Shown here in pieces: positions 25,740 to 36,015 of a stretch of DNA of 64,000 nucleotides. This DNA is from JAWVFM01 sp963771655 (lineage in GTDB: Bacteria > Actinomycetota > Thermoleophilia > Solirubrobacterales > 70-9). Position 1 is the first letter of the stretch. Every line of letters starts with the position of its first letter. The notes below the pieces were generated by a model. The model searched no databases and was not told where the DNA came from. It was given only the letters and a program-made list of their open reading frames with translations. Location: contig CAVYUG010000004.1 in NCBI GenBank assembly GCA_963771655.1, forward strand, positions 558,001-622,000, read 5' to 3'. The translations under genes and the position numbers were made by a program.

Positions 25740-27935
25740 TCAGCGGGCCGCCGGGAAGCGGGTGACGATCCTGCCCCTCGTGGTGGAGGGCGTGACCTGC
25801 TCGCGCGCTTGGACGGTTATGCGCGCCCTCAGCGTCCGGTGAGCCTTCAGGTACCTGGCGACCGACCTCGGAAGTCGCACGGACAGCGACCTCGCGCGGC
25901 TCCCGTAGATCTTGCCGTCCTTCTTCGCTCCGACGAAGAAGCGGCCATGGGGAATGTGCCCGCCCACCTGAACGACCACGCGGTGGCAGGCAAGCCACGC
26001 GCCGGGGCACTTGACCCTGACGCTTACGCTCCGCCCACGCAACGTCAGCTTTCGGCCGCGGGCCTTCGCCGCCGCGTTCCCGAACCCCCGGAATTCGTCG
26101 GCGAGCTCGAGGCCCTTGGGCACGACCTTCGGCGACGGCGCGCCGACGAACCCCGCGAGCGAGCCGGGCTTCTCCCGCACGGGGAGCTGGAGCTCGAGGT
26201 TCGAGACCGTGACCGGCTGCTGCCCGTTCGACGGCCGGCCGTAATTCGGGTCGCTCGGCAGGAGCTCGAGCTTGGCGACATGCCCGGCCGCGAAGCGCCA
26301 GGCGCCCGGGTGGAGTTGAAAGACCTGACGCACCGGCTTCTTGCCCTTCTTCGGCCGCCACAGTCCGCGGGCCACCAGCGTCTCCTTGCCGTCTGGGCCG
26401 ACATCGAGAAGGCGCGCAGCAACCTGCGAGTTATCGCTCGAGGACTGGAAGTCGGCGACCACCGTCGGGGAGCCCAGCAGGGTGAAGCCCGCTCCCTTCG
26501 CCGCACGGAGCCGGTAGCTCGCGACGCCCCTCTGGTCGCCGCCGGGCGCCGTCGCGCAGGCTCCCGGGCCGGCGACGGGGTCGAACGCGGTGCTGATCGC
26601 CGCGCTGCCGGCCCCGGGCATGATCTTCTGCATGCCGCTCTGGTCGAGACGCACCTCACCGGGCGCCATCCGTGCCCAGTCGGGCGCGGTGAAGGGGCCA
26701 CCCGACGGCGCCGCCTTGGGGCAGGTCTCCGTGTAGGCCGTCACGCCCTGGAAGGGCGCGGGGCCCGCGCCCTTCACGTAGTGGTCGAACCATGCGTAGG
26801 TCGCCGTCCTGAGCGCGGCGGTCACGTCGTCCTTGTTCTGCGCCCGCGGATGCCCGAAGTCGCCGAAGAACAGCGACACCGGGGCGTTCGGGTACTGGGT
26901 CTTGGTCCGGTTGTAGAACCGGAGCGCCTCGTCGACGGGGAAGAGGTCGTCGGTGACGCCGTTCGAGATCAAAAGCGGCGCCGGCGCCTCGGAGTGGTCG
27001 ATCCCGTAGGAGGAGTGGTGCGCCTGGAGCTCGTCGAGCGCGTCGGTGATCTTCGGATCGGCGATGTATGGCTCGCCCATCTCGATCCTGTTCTTCCAGC
27101 CCGTGAGGTCGGCATCGGGATCGGTTCCCTCGGGCGCGCAGAAGTTGAGCGAGCAGCCGAGCAGGTAGAGGCCGCCGACGAGGCTCTTCTTCTCGATTCC
27201 CGGATTCCCCCTGTAGGGCGCGTCAGCGACGTAGTCGAGGGTGCTGCCGTTGGGCATCAGCGAGTAGGCGACGTCGGTCCAGGGGATGTTCGGCGCCGCG
27301 GCGGCGAGGCTCATCGGCGTCCCGTTCGGGCTCCTCCAGGGAACGAGCGATCCGTTGGGCATCATCGTCCGGTCCTTCAGCGCAGCGAGCGCCATCGTGA
27401 GGCCGCCGCCGTAGGAGCCGCCCACGGCCCCGATCTTGGTCGGCAGCACGAGGCCCTGGTCGGCCAGCTCGCCCGCGAAGAACTGAGCGTCGCGGACCTC
27501 GTAGCGGTCGTCCATCAGGCGGATGTAGCCCTTCGCGCAGCCGATGGGGTCGGCGGCGCGCGACCCCGCGCTTCCGCAGGACTCCCCGAAGCCGCGGTCG
27601 GTCATCGAGAAGGTCGCGTAGCCGCGGTCGAGGAACGGCTGCATGTCGGAGAGGCCGAACTTCGACCCGCCGTACCCGTGACCGATGACGATCAGCGGGT
27701 AGGGCCCGTCGGGCCCGGATGCGGGCGCCGGCGGGAAGGCGGCGTTCACGTCGATCGGCATTCCGTCGAAGGTCTTGGTCGTCGAGCGCGGGCTCGAGCT
27801 GCCGCAGAAGCGCACGCCGTCGCCCTGCGCCGCGCAGGTCACGTCACCCTTGAAGACGCTGGTGATGTCCGCGCTCGCGGAGGAGGCGCTCGCGAAGAAC
27901 GCGATGGCCACGATCGCTACGGCCAGCTTGCGCAT
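25740..27935 (-). CDS. Secreted CocE/S15-family serine hydrolase
   Basis: A 731-residue exported alpha/beta-hydrolase. Signal peptide at residues 1-22 (RKLAVAIVAIAFFASASSASA). The core shows the HGYGG oxyanion segment (86-90), the nucleophile in GGSYGG (Ser174), a likely acid in GVTDDLFP (Asp329 or 330) and His362 in FGHPRAQ. The C-terminal ~300 residues form a jelly-roll-like domain with basic strands. The family includes X-Pro dipeptidyl peptidases and cocaine/ester hydrolases, so the substrate could be a peptide or an ester. A strong ribosome site (GGAAGGAG) precedes the ATG. Confidence 0.9.
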   Translation of the reverse strand: MRKLAVAIVAIAFFASASSASADITSVFKGDVTCAAQGDGVRFCGSSSPRSTTKTFDGMPIDVNAAFPPAPASGPDGPYPLIVIGHGYGGSKFGLSDMQPFLDRGYATFSMTDRGFGESCGSAGSRAADPIGCAKGYIRLMDDRYEVRDAQFFAGELADQGLVLPTKIGAVGGSYGGGLTMALAALKDRTMMPNGSLVPWRSPNGTPMSLAAAAPNIPWTDVAYSLMPNGSTLDYVADAPYRGNPGIEKKSLVGGLYLLGCSLNFCAPEGTDPDADLTGWKNRIEMGEPYIADPKITDALDELQAHHSSYGIDHSEAPAPLLISNGVTDDLFPVDEALRFYNRTKTQYPNAPVSLFFGDFGHPRAQNKDDVTAALRTATYAWFDHYVKGAGPAPFQGVTAYTETCPKAAPSGGPFTAPDWARMAPGEVRLDQSGMQKIMPGAGSAAISTAFDPVAGPGACATAPGGDQRGVASYRLRAAKGAGFTLLGSPTVVADFQSSSDNSQVAARLLDVGPDGKETLVARGLWRPKKGKKPVRQVFQLHPGAWRFAAGHVAKLELLPSDPNYGRPSNGQQPVTVSNLELQLPVREKPGSLAGFVGAPSPKVVPKGLELADEFRGFGNAAAKARGRKLTLRGRSVSVRVKCPGAWLACHRVVVQVGGHIPHGRFFVGAKKDGKIYGSRARSLSVRLPRSVARYLKAHRTLRARITVQAREQVTPSTTRGRIVTRFPAAR

Positions 27936-28005
27936 CAGCTCTCCTTCCGTCGTCCCGCGCCGCGGTCCTCCGTGACCGCGCACAGCGATCGTAGCGGCGG
28001 CGACC

Positions 28006-29442
28006 TCAGGACGGCGGGTCGTTGGTGCTCGACGGCGACCAGGGTGTCCGCCAGCCGCCGTGGCCGTCGACGAGGCGGTTGGCGGCGTCGGGACCCCAGG
28101 TGCCGCGCTCGTAGGTACGCAGCTCCGTCGGGGCATGGAGGAGCGGCTCGACGATGCGCCAGGTCTGCTCGATGGCATCCTGGTCCGCGAAGCGCTCGCG
28201 GTCCCCGGCAAGCGCGTCCCCGAGGAGCCGCTCGTACGGGGTTGGCTCCTCGCCGAGCTGCTGCTGGAAGAGGAGATCGAGGTGGACCTGTCGCAGGGCC
28301 TCGGCGCCGGGCTGCTTCGCCTCGACGATCATGCAGGCTCCGGGCTCGGGATCGATGCGGAAGATCAACTCGTCGCCCTCGGGCGTCATTCGTCCGCCGA
28401 TGCCGAGCGGCGGCGGGCTGCGGAAGATCACCCGGATCTCGGTGACCCGCTTGGTGAGCGCCTTGCCGGCGCGGATGAAGAACGGCACGCCCGACCACCG
28501 CCAGTTGTCGACCGCCAGCCGGAGCGCGGCGTACGTCTCCGTGATCGAATCGTGCGCGACGCCGTCGACGTCGCGGTAGCCCTGGTACTGGCCGCGCACG
28601 TAATGCTCGGGGTCGGCCGCCGGAATCGCCTTGAACAGGTCGAGCTTTTTGTCGCGGACCGGGTCGGGATCGGTGAAGGCCCCCGAGGGGGGCTCCATCG
28701 CAACGAGGGCGAGGATCTGGAGGAGGTGGTTCTGAACGACGTCGCGCAGCGTGCCGACGGGGTCGTAGAAGCGTCCACGGTCCTCGACGCCGAAGTCCTC
28801 GGCCATCGTGACGTGAACGGAGTCGACGTAGCGGCGGTTCCAGATCGGCTCCAGGATGGTGTTGGCGAACCGCATGTACAGGATGTCCATCACCGGCTCC
28901 TTGCCGAGGAAGTGGTCGATCCGGTAGAGCTGCTCCTCGTCGATGACCTTGTGGAGGTCGTCGTTGAGCGCCCGGGCCGACTCGAAGTCGTGCCCGAACG
29001 GCTTCTCGATCACCACGCGAGCGTTCTTGGTGAGGCCGACCTTTCCGAGCCTTCCCACGACCTCGGCGAAGAGGAACGGCGGGACCTCGAGGTAGAAGAC
29101 CGGCCGCTCTGCGTCGCCGACCGCCTCCTTCACCCGTTTGAAGGTCGCCTCCTCGCCGTAGTCGCCGGCCACGTAGTCGAACCGCGCCGCGAGCCGCTTG
29201 AACACCGCGTGGTCGTAGTCGCTGACGGTGTCCTTCACCGCCGTGCGCGCGTGCTCGACCAGGTCGTCGACGCCCCAGTCGTTGCGAGCCACGCCGATGA
29301 TGCGGCAGTCGAGCTGGTTGCGCCGCTCCAGCCGGTAGAGCGAGCCGAGCGTCATCTTCCGGGCGAGGTCGCCGGTGATCCCGAAGATCACCAGAACGTC
29401 CGCGGTCGCGCTCGTTTCTGCGCTCGATGATCCCGCGGACAT
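28006..29442 (-). CDS. zwf: Glucose-6-phosphate 1-dehydrogenase
   Basis: First enzyme of the oxidative pentose phosphate pathway, 478 residues. Signatures: the dinucleotide motif FGITGDLARKM, the EKPFGHDFESA segment, and the active-site RIDHFLGKEPV, which contains the catalytic His. It is divergent from gnd-pgl across a 49-base gap, an arrangement that would allow the whole oxidative branch to be controlled together. No opcA partner is present in the window. Confidence 0.96.
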   Translation of the reverse strand: MSAGSSSAETSATADVLVIFGITGDLARKMTLGSLYRLERRNQLDCRIIGVARNDWGVDDLVEHARTAVKDTVSDYDHAVFKRLAARFDYVAGDYGEEATFKRVKEAVGDAERPVFYLEVPPFLFAEVVGRLGKVGLTKNARVVIEKPFGHDFESARALNDDLHKVIDEEQLYRIDHFLGKEPVMDILYMRFANTILEPIWNRRYVDSVHVTMAEDFGVEDRGRFYDPVGTLRDVVQNHLLQILALVAMEPPSGAFTDPDPVRDKKLDLFKAIPAADPEHYVRGQYQGYRDVDGVAHDSITETYAALRLAVDNWRWSGVPFFIRAGKALTKRVTEIRVIFRSPPPLGIGGRMTPEGDELIFRIDPEPGACMIVEAKQPGAEALRQVHLDLLFQQQLGEEPTPYERLLGDALAGDRERFADQDAIEQTWRIVEPLLHAPTELRTYERGTWGPDAANRLVDGHGGWRTPWSPSSTNDPPS

Positions 29443-29491
29443 GCCGTCGGTAGGCTAGCCGCCGGCCCGGTACGGCGAAGGAGAGAGACGA

Positions 29492-30511
29492 ATGGCACAG
29501 CTGGGGATGGTCGGACTTGGACGGATGGGAGCCAACATCGTCCGGCGCCTCATGCGCGACGGGCACGAGTGCGTCGTCTACGACGTCAATCCCGACGCGA
29601 TCTCCGAGCTCGCGGGCGAGGGGGCCGTGGGCGCCGAGACGCTGTCGGATCTCGCCTCGAAGCTCGACGCCCCGCGCGCCGTCTGGGTGATGGTCCCGGC
29701 GGGCGACATCACCGAGCAGACGGTGAACGACGTCGCCGCGGTCCTCGACTCGGGCGACGCGATCATCGACGGGGGGAACTCCTATTACCGCGACGACATG
29801 CGCCGGTCGGCTGCCGTGGCGGACAAGGGGATCGACTACATCGACTGCGGCACGAGCGGCGGCGTCTTCGGGCTCGATCGCGGCTACTGCCTGATGATCG
29901 GTGGCCCGGACGCCGCCGTCGAGCGCCTCGACCCGATCTTCCGCACGGTCGCTCCCGGGGTCGAGTCGGCGGAGCGCACGCCGGGCCGCTCAGGCGACCC
30001 CAGTCCGTCCGAAAACGGTTACCTGCACTGCGGCCCAAGCGGCGCCGGCCACTTCGTGAAGATGGTCCACAACGGCATCGAGTACGGGGTCATGGCGGCC
30101 TACGCCGAGGGCCTCAACATCCTCCGGAACGCCAACGCCGGCAAGGCCGAGCGCACGGCCGACGCCGAGACCGCTCCCCTCGAGCAGCCCGAGTACTACC
30201 AGTACGACATCGACATCCCCGAGGTCGCGGAGGTCTGGCGCCGCGGCAGCGTGATCGGGTCGTGGCTCCTCGACCTCACCGCCGCCGCACTCCAGGAGTC
30301 CCCCGACCTCGCCGGCTTCGAGGGCCGCGTCTCCGACTCGGGCGAGGGCCGCTGGACCTCGATCGCCGCGATCGACGAGGGCGTTCCGGCACCGGTTCTC
30401 TCGAACGCCCTCTACTCCAGGTTCGCCTCGCGCGGGCTCGACGACTTCGCGGACAAGGTGCTGTCGGCGATGCGCAAGCAGTTCGGCGGCCACGACGAGA
30501 AGAAGGACTGA
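29492..30511 (+). CDS. gnd: 6-Phosphogluconate dehydrogenase, decarboxylating (short type)
   Basis: Converts 6-phosphogluconate to ribulose 5-phosphate. At 339 residues it belongs to the short, GntZ/YqeC-like class and not the ~470-residue class. Signatures: GLGRMGANIVRRL at the N-terminus, DGGNSYYRDD, GGVFGLDRGYCLMIGG and GHFVKMVHNGIEYG. A clear ribosome site (GAAGGAGAG) precedes the ATG. The stop overlaps the pgl ATG by one base. Confidence 0.94.
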   Translation: MAQLGMVGLGRMGANIVRRLMRDGHECVVYDVNPDAISELAGEGAVGAETLSDLASKLDAPRAVWVMVPAGDITEQTVNDVAAVLDSGDAIIDGGNSYYRDDMRRSAAVADKGIDYIDCGTSGGVFGLDRGYCLMIGGPDAAVERLDPIFRTVAPGVESAERTPGRSGDPSPSENGYLHCGPSGAGHFVKMVHNGIEYGVMAAYAEGLNILRNANAGKAERTADAETAPLEQPEYYQYDIDIPEVAEVWRRGSVIGSWLLDLTAAALQESPDLAGFEGRVSDSGEGRWTSIAAIDEGVPAPVLSNALYSRFASRGLDDFADKVLSAMRKQFGGHDEKKD

Positions 30512-31173
30512 TGGACCTCATCCGCGTCACCGACCACGAGGAGGCGGCACACCGGGCCGCGGAGCTGATCGTCGCGGCCGGCGAGGAGGCGCTGGCGGAG
30601 CGCGGGGCCTTCGCGCTCGCCCTGAGCGGGGGAAAGGATCCGTGGCGCATGGTCGAGCTCGTCTCGGAGGCGGACCTCGACTGGGATCGCGCCAAGATCT
30701 TCCAGGTCGACGAGCGGATCGCGCCGGCCGGCGACGACGACCGCAACCTCACCCACATGGTCGAGGCGCTCCCCATCGACCTCCAGACGCGAATCCGCCC
30801 GATGCCGGTCACCGACGATGACCTCGAGGCGGCCGCCGCCCGCTACGAGGAGGAGCTGCCCGACGCCCTCGACGCCGTGCACCTCGGTATCGGCCCCGAC
30901 GGCCACACCGCCTCGCTTGTGCCCAACGACTCCGTGCTCGACGTAGCCGACCGAAGGGTGGCCCTGACGGGAGGCGAGTACCAGGGCCGGCGCCGGATGA
31001 CGGTCACCTACCCCACCCTCGCCGCCGCCCGCAAGATCGTCTGGCTGATCACCGGCGAGGACAAGCAGGACGCGCTGGCCAAGCTGCGCGACGGAGACGA
31101 GTCGATTCCGGCCGGGCGGGTCGAGCGGGCGAACGCGACGATCGTCGCCGACGCCGCCGCGCTCGGCGCTTAA
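30511..31173 (+). CDS. pgl: 6-Phosphogluconolactonase
   Basis: Hydrolyses the lactone made by Zwf. The 220-residue sequence has the SugarP-isomerase-like LALSGGKDPWRMVEL loop, QVDERIAPAGDDDRN and HLGIGPDGHTASLVPN, which carries the catalytic acid/base residues. It is coupled to gnd by a one-base overlap (TGATG). Confidence 0.94.
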   Translation: MDLIRVTDHEEAAHRAAELIVAAGEEALAERGAFALALSGGKDPWRMVELVSEADLDWDRAKIFQVDERIAPAGDDDRNLTHMVEALPIDLQTRIRPMPVTDDDLEAAAARYEEELPDALDAVHLGIGPDGHTASLVPNDSVLDVADRRVALTGGEYQGRRRMTVTYPTLAAARKIVWLITGEDKQDALAKLRDGDESIPAGRVERANATIVADAAALGA

Positions 31174-31210
31174 CGGCCCGAGCCCTCGACTCGCGGACGT
31201 CGTCATTAGC

Positions 31211-33265
31211 ATGGCCTCGATGTCGATCGCCTCGCAGCCGAAGGCACACGAGATCGACTCGCTCTGCATCAACACGATCCGCACGCTCTCGATCGACGCG
31301 ATCCAGAAGGCGAACTCCGGGCATCCGGGGACGCCGATGGCGATGGCGCCCGTGGCGTACACGCTCTGGCAGCGGTTCCTCCGCTTCGACCCCGCCGATC
31401 CGATCTGGCCCAACCGGGACCGGTTCGTCCTGTCGGCGGGCCACGCGTCGATGCTGCTCTACGCGCTGCTGCATCTGACAAAGGTCCAGGCCGTCGATCC
31501 GGACTACGAGGTCGTCGGCCAGCCGTCGGTGAGCCTCGACGACATCAAGGCCTTCCGCCAGCTCGACTCGAAGTGCCCGGGCCATCCCGAATACCGCTGG
31601 ACCTCGGGCATCGAGACCACCACGGGCCCGCTCGGCCAGGGCGTCGCCACGAGCGTGGGCATGGCGGTCGCCGGCCAGTGGCTGCGGGAGCGCTACGGCG
31701 CCGAGCTCTTCGACTTCGACGTCTACGCGCTCTGCGGAGACGGGTGCCTCATGGAGGGGGTCTCGAACGAGGCGGGCTCATTCGCGGGCAACGAGCGGCT
31801 CGCGAACCTCTGCTGGATCTACGACAACAACCACATCACGATCGACGGGCGCACGGACATCACCTACTCCGACGACGTCGCCGCCCGCTTCATCGGCTAC
31901 GGCTGGAACGTGACGCGGGTGGGCGACGCGAACGACATCGGCCTCCTAACCCGCGCCTTCGAGACGTTCCGGGCAGAGGTCGACCGGCCGACGCTGATCA
32001 TCGTCGACAGCCACATCGGCTATGGCTCGCCGCACAAGCAGGACACGGCGGCCGCCCATGGCGAGCCGCTCGGCGAGGAGGAGGTGCGCGAGACGAAGCG
32101 CGCGTACGGCTGGCCCGAGGACGCCGAGTTCCTCGTGCCCGACGGCGTCTACGAGCGTTTCGCTGACGGGGTCGGCAAGCGGGGCGCCGACCACCGCGCG
32201 GCCTGGGAGACGCTTCTCGGCGAGGCCGACCCGTCGGTCGTCGCCGAGATCGACCAGATGCAGCGGCGCCGGCTCCCGGACGGGTGGGACGCCGACATTC
32301 CGACGTTCGACGCCGACGAGAAGGGAATCGCGACCCGCAAGGCGTCGGCGAAGGTCCTGAACGCCATCGCGCCCCGCGTTCCGTGGCTGGTGTCCGGTTC
32401 AGCGGACCTCACAGGCTCGGCCTCGAGCGGGCTCGACTTCGAGGGCGCGGGGACGTTCTCGACGGCGGACCGCGCGGGCCGCGAGCTCCACTTCGGGATC
32501 CGCGAGCACGAGTCGGCCGCGATCTCGAACGGCCTCTCGCTCACGAAGCTGCGGCCGATCTGGTCGACCTACCTCACGTTCTCCGATTACGCGCGCCCTG
32601 CGATCCGCCTGTCGGCTCTGATGGAGCTGCCGGTGGTTCACTGGTTCAGCCACGACTCGATCGGGCTGGGCGAGGACGGGCCGACGCATCAGCCGGTGGA
32701 GCAGCTCGCGTCGCTGAGGGCGATCCCGGGACTCAACGTGATTCGCCCCTGCGACGCCAACGAGACCGCCGAGGCGTGGCGGGTGATCATGGAGCAGCGT
32801 CACGAGCCGACAGCCCTGGTCCTCACCCGCCAGAACGTGCCGGTGCTCGACCGCTCCAGGTACGCGTCCGCCGAGGGCCTTCGACGCGGCGGCTACGTCC
32901 TCGCTGACTCCGATGGCGACCCCGACGTGATCCTGATCGCAACCGGCAGCGAGGTGGCGCTCGCGCTCGACGCCTTCGAGGAGCTCTCGGAGGAGGGCGT
33001 GAACGCGCGGGTGGTGAGCCTGCCCTCGTGGTACCTGTTCGACCACGAGGACCACGGCTATCGCGAGAGCGTGCTGCCCCAGGCGGTGACCGCACGCGTG
33101 GCCGTCGAGCAGGCGTCGACGCTTGGATGGGACCGCTACGTCGGCCCCGAGGGGAGGATCATCGGCATGCACACGTTTGGCGCCTCGGCGCCGCTGAAGG
33201 AGGTCGAGCGGAAGTTCGGCTTCACCCCCGAGAAGGTCGCGGAGACTGCGAAGGAGTTGCTCTGA
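31211..33265 (+). CDS. tkt: Transketolase
   Basis: TPP-dependent enzyme of the non-oxidative pentose phosphate pathway, 684 residues. Domain 1 shows NSGHPGTPMAMAP and SAGHASMLLYA, then the TPP/Mg motif GDGCLMEGVSNEAGSFAG with the distal DNNHITIDG. The pyrimidine domain has REHESAAISNGL and HDSIGLGEDGPTHQPVEQL. The C-terminal domain is complete. ATG at 31211; a second ATG three codons later is possible. Confidence 0.96.
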   Translation: MASMSIASQPKAHEIDSLCINTIRTLSIDAIQKANSGHPGTPMAMAPVAYTLWQRFLRFDPADPIWPNRDRFVLSAGHASMLLYALLHLTKVQAVDPDYEVVGQPSVSLDDIKAFRQLDSKCPGHPEYRWTSGIETTTGPLGQGVATSVGMAVAGQWLRERYGAELFDFDVYALCGDGCLMEGVSNEAGSFAGNERLANLCWIYDNNHITIDGRTDITYSDDVAARFIGYGWNVTRVGDANDIGLLTRAFETFRAEVDRPTLIIVDSHIGYGSPHKQDTAAAHGEPLGEEEVRETKRAYGWPEDAEFLVPDGVYERFADGVGKRGADHRAAWETLLGEADPSVVAEIDQMQRRRLPDGWDADIPTFDADEKGIATRKASAKVLNAIAPRVPWLVSGSADLTGSASSGLDFEGAGTFSTADRAGRELHFGIREHESAAISNGLSLTKLRPIWSTYLTFSDYARPAIRLSALMELPVVHWFSHDSIGLGEDGPTHQPVEQLASLRAIPGLNVIRPCDANETAEAWRVIMEQRHEPTALVLTRQNVPVLDRSRYASAEGLRRGGYVLADSDGDPDVILIATGSEVALALDAFEELSEEGVNARVVSLPSWYLFDHEDHGYRESVLPQAVTARVAVEQASTLGWDRYVGPEGRIIGMHTFGASAPLKEVERKFGFTPEKVAETAKELL

Positions 33266-33307
33266 GCCGGAGGCACAAGAAAAGAGCCCAGATTCTGGGC
33301 CGGAGGC
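33266..33307 (+). other. Stem-loop flanked by 9-base direct repeats between tkt and tal
   Basis: The tkt-tal gap holds a hairpin, GCCCAG-ATT-CTGGGC (33286-33300), flanked by direct copies of GCCGGAGGC (33266-33274 and 33299-33307). The tal ribosome site AGGAG follows. It could tune read-through or mRNA stability between the two genes. No U-tract is present. Confidence 0.4.
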
Positions 33308-33324
33308 GAACTTAGGAGTTTGTG

Positions 33325-34410
33325 ATGAACGAACGCAACAAGGCACTGCACGACCTCGGGCAGAGCCTCTGGCTCGACAACATCACCCGGACGATGCTCG
33401 ACGACGGCACGCTGCGCCGCTACGTCGACGACCTGTCGGTCACCGGGCTGACCTCGAACCCGACCATCTTCGACAAGGCCATCGGCGGCGGCGACGCCTA
33501 CGACGAGGCGATCGTCGAGACGGCGCCGAAGGTCGACTCCAATGAGGAGCTCTTCTTCTCCCTCGCCATCGACGACCTCCGCCGCGCCACCGACGAGTTC
33601 AAGGCCGTGCACGAGCGCACCGACCGCGTCGACGGCTGGTGCTCGCTCGAGGTCTCGCCGCTCCTGGCCGACGACGCCGCGGCCACGATCGAGCAGGCGC
33701 GCGACCTGCACACCCGTGCCGGCCGCGAGAACCTCTTCATCAAGATCCCCGGGACCGAGGCTGGGCTGACCGCGATCGAGGAGACGATCGCGGCCGGCAC
33801 GCCGGTCAACGTAACCCTGCTCTTCTCGAAGAAGCAGTATCTGGCCGCGGCCGACGCGTACATGAAGGGGGTCGAGCGGCGCGTGGCCGACGGCCTCGAT
33901 CCGGCGGTCGGCTCGGTCGCCTCCCTGTTCGTGAGCCGCTGGGACGTCGCGGTCGCCGACGAGGTGCCCGACGAGCTCCGCAACCGCCTCGGCATCGCGG
34001 TCGCCGCCGAAGGGTATGCCGCCTACCGCGAGCTGCTCGACTCAGAGCGCTGGCAACGCCTCGCCAACCAGGGCGCGCGCCCCCAGCGATTCCTGTTCGC
34101 GAGCACGGGCACCAAGGACCCGAACGCCTCGGACGTCCTCTACGTCGAGGCGCTCGCGGCGCCGGACTCGATCAACACGATGCCCGACAACACGCTGAAC
34201 GCGTTCGCGGACCACGGCGAGGCGGGCGACGCGCTCCCGGCCGACGGCGGCGAGGCGGCGGCCTCGCTGGGCGAGTTCGAGGCGGCGGGCATCGACCTTG
34301 CAGCGCTCGCGGCGCGCCTCCAGCGCGAGGGCGCCGACGCGTTCGACAAGTCCTGGCAGGACATGCTCGGGACCATCGAGTCGAAGTCGCGGGCACTGAC
34401 GAGCGCGTGA
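33325..34410 (+). CDS. tal: Transaldolase
   Basis: Transfers a dihydroxyacetone unit in the non-oxidative pentose phosphate pathway. The 361-residue protein is of the long actinobacterial type. Visible are LTSNPTIFDKAI near the N-terminus, the Schiff-base lysine in NLFIKIPGT, and GSVASLFVSRWD. I choose the ATG at 33325 because AGGAG at 33314-33318 is spaced correctly; an adjacent GTG at 33322 is too close. The stop overlaps the pgi GTG (GTGA). Confidence 0.94.
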   Translation: MNERNKALHDLGQSLWLDNITRTMLDDGTLRRYVDDLSVTGLTSNPTIFDKAIGGGDAYDEAIVETAPKVDSNEELFFSLAIDDLRRATDEFKAVHERTDRVDGWCSLEVSPLLADDAAATIEQARDLHTRAGRENLFIKIPGTEAGLTAIEETIAAGTPVNVTLLFSKKQYLAAADAYMKGVERRVADGLDPAVGSVASLFVSRWDVAVADEVPDELRNRLGIAVAAEGYAAYRELLDSERWQRLANQGARPQRFLFASTGTKDPNASDVLYVEALAAPDSINTMPDNTLNAFADHGEAGDALPADGGEAAASLGEFEAAGIDLAALAARLQREGADAFDKSWQDMLGTIESKSRALTSA

Positions 34411-36015
34411 GCGCCTGGGAGGCGCTCGAGCGCCAGGCGCCGGCCCTCCGGGAGCGCCACCTGCGCGAGCTCTTTGCGAGCGATCCCGGTCGCGCCGACC
34501 GCCTGAGCGCGGACGGCCCGGGGATCCATCTGGACTACTCCAAGCAGCGCCTCGACGCCGAGGTGCTCGCCGCGCTCCTGGCACTGGCCGCGGAGAGCCG
34601 GGGTGGCCGAGCGGCGCGAGGCCATGTTCCGCGGCGAGCACATCAACTCGACGGAGGATCGCGCGGTGCTCCACGTCGCCCTGCGGATGCCGCGGGAGCG
34701 CTCGCTCGTGGTCGACGGGACCGATGTGGTCAAGGAGGTCCACGAGGTCCTCGACCGGATGACCGCGTTCTCCGAGAGGGTTCGAGGCGGCGACTGGCGG
34801 GGCCACACCGGCGAGCCGATCCGCAACGTCATCAACGTCGGCATCGGCGGGTCCGACCTCGGGCCGGTGATGGCCTACGAGGCGCTGCGCGACTACTCGC
34901 GACGCGACATGAGCTTCCGCTTCGTCTCGAACGTCGACGGCACCGACTTCGCGGAGGCGACGCGGGACCTCGAGCCGGCCGAGACCCTCTTCGTCATCTC
35001 CTCGAAGACGTTCACGACGCTCGAGACCATGACCAACGCCCACACGGCGCGCGAGTGGGTCGTCAACGGCCTCGGCGACGAAAAGGCCGTCGGCAAGCAC
35101 TTCGTCGCCGTCTCGACCAACGCCGAGGAGGTGTCGAAGTTCGGCATCGACACCGACAACATGTTCGGCTTCTGGGACTGGGTCGGGGGCCGCTACTCGA
35201 TGGACTCGGCGATCGGCCTCTCGACGATGCTCGCCATAGGCCCCGAGGGCTTCCAGGAGATGCTGGCCGGCTTTCACGAGATGGACGAGCACTTCCGGAC
35301 GGCTCCCCCCGAGGCGAACCTGCCGCTGCTGCACGGTCTCATCTGCGTCTGGAACAACGACCTGCTCGGGGCGGAGACGATCGCGGTCCTCCCCTACGAC
35401 CAGTACATGAAGCGCTTCCCGGCCTACCTCCAACAGCTGACGATGGAGTCGAACGGCAAGCACGTTCGCCTCGACGGCACACCTGTCGGCCGCGAGACCG
35501 GTCCGGTCTTCTGGGGCGAGCCGGGCACGAACGGGCAGCATTCCTTCTACCAGCTGATCCACCAGGGCACGCGGCTCATCCCGTGCGATTTCGTCGCGTT
35601 CATGCACAGCCTGAACCCGCTGGGCGAGCATCACGACCTGCTGGTCGCGAACGTCCTCGCGCAGGCCGAGGCGCTCGCCTTCGGCAAGACGGCCGACGAG
35701 GTTCGCGCCGAGGGCGTCCCCGCCGAGCTCGTGCCGCACAAGGTCATGGAGGGGAACCGGCCGTCGAACATGATCGTGGCCGAGCGGATCGATCCGGCCA
35801 CGCTCGGCCGGTTGGTCGCGCTCTACGAGCACAGCGTCTTCACGCAGGGCGCCGTGTGGGGGATCAACTCGTTCGACCAGTGGGGGGTCGAGCTCGGCAA
35901 GGCCCTCGCGAAGCGGATCATCCCCGAGCTCCAGTCCGGCGACGAGCCCGACCTCGCCCACGACTCCTCGACCAACGCCCTGATCCGCCGCTACCGGACG
36001 GCGCGCAATGGCTGA
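34407..36015 (+). CDS. pgi: Glucose-6-phosphate isomerase (frameshifted)
   Basis: Interconverts glucose and fructose 6-phosphates. The first ~64 residues (SAWEALERQAPALRERHL...) read from a GTG coupled to tal. The frame then breaks near 34597-34602 (AGCCGGGGTGG), and the remaining ~470 residues continue in another frame from VAERREAMFRGEHINSTEDR. Deleting one base gives one 535-residue protein with the normal PGI order, including GIGGSDLGPVMAYEAL, VSSKTFTTLET-like ISSKTFTTLE, GGRYS and the catalytic EGNRPSN and HKV segments. I regard it as an intact gene with a one-base sequencing error in a G run. Confidence 0.92.

Noticed and set aside
25359..28445. 1028-codon plus-strand frame opposite the S15 hydrolase
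   Set aside because: Antisense artefact of high-GC coding DNA; no motif, and the minus strand encodes a clear hydrolase.
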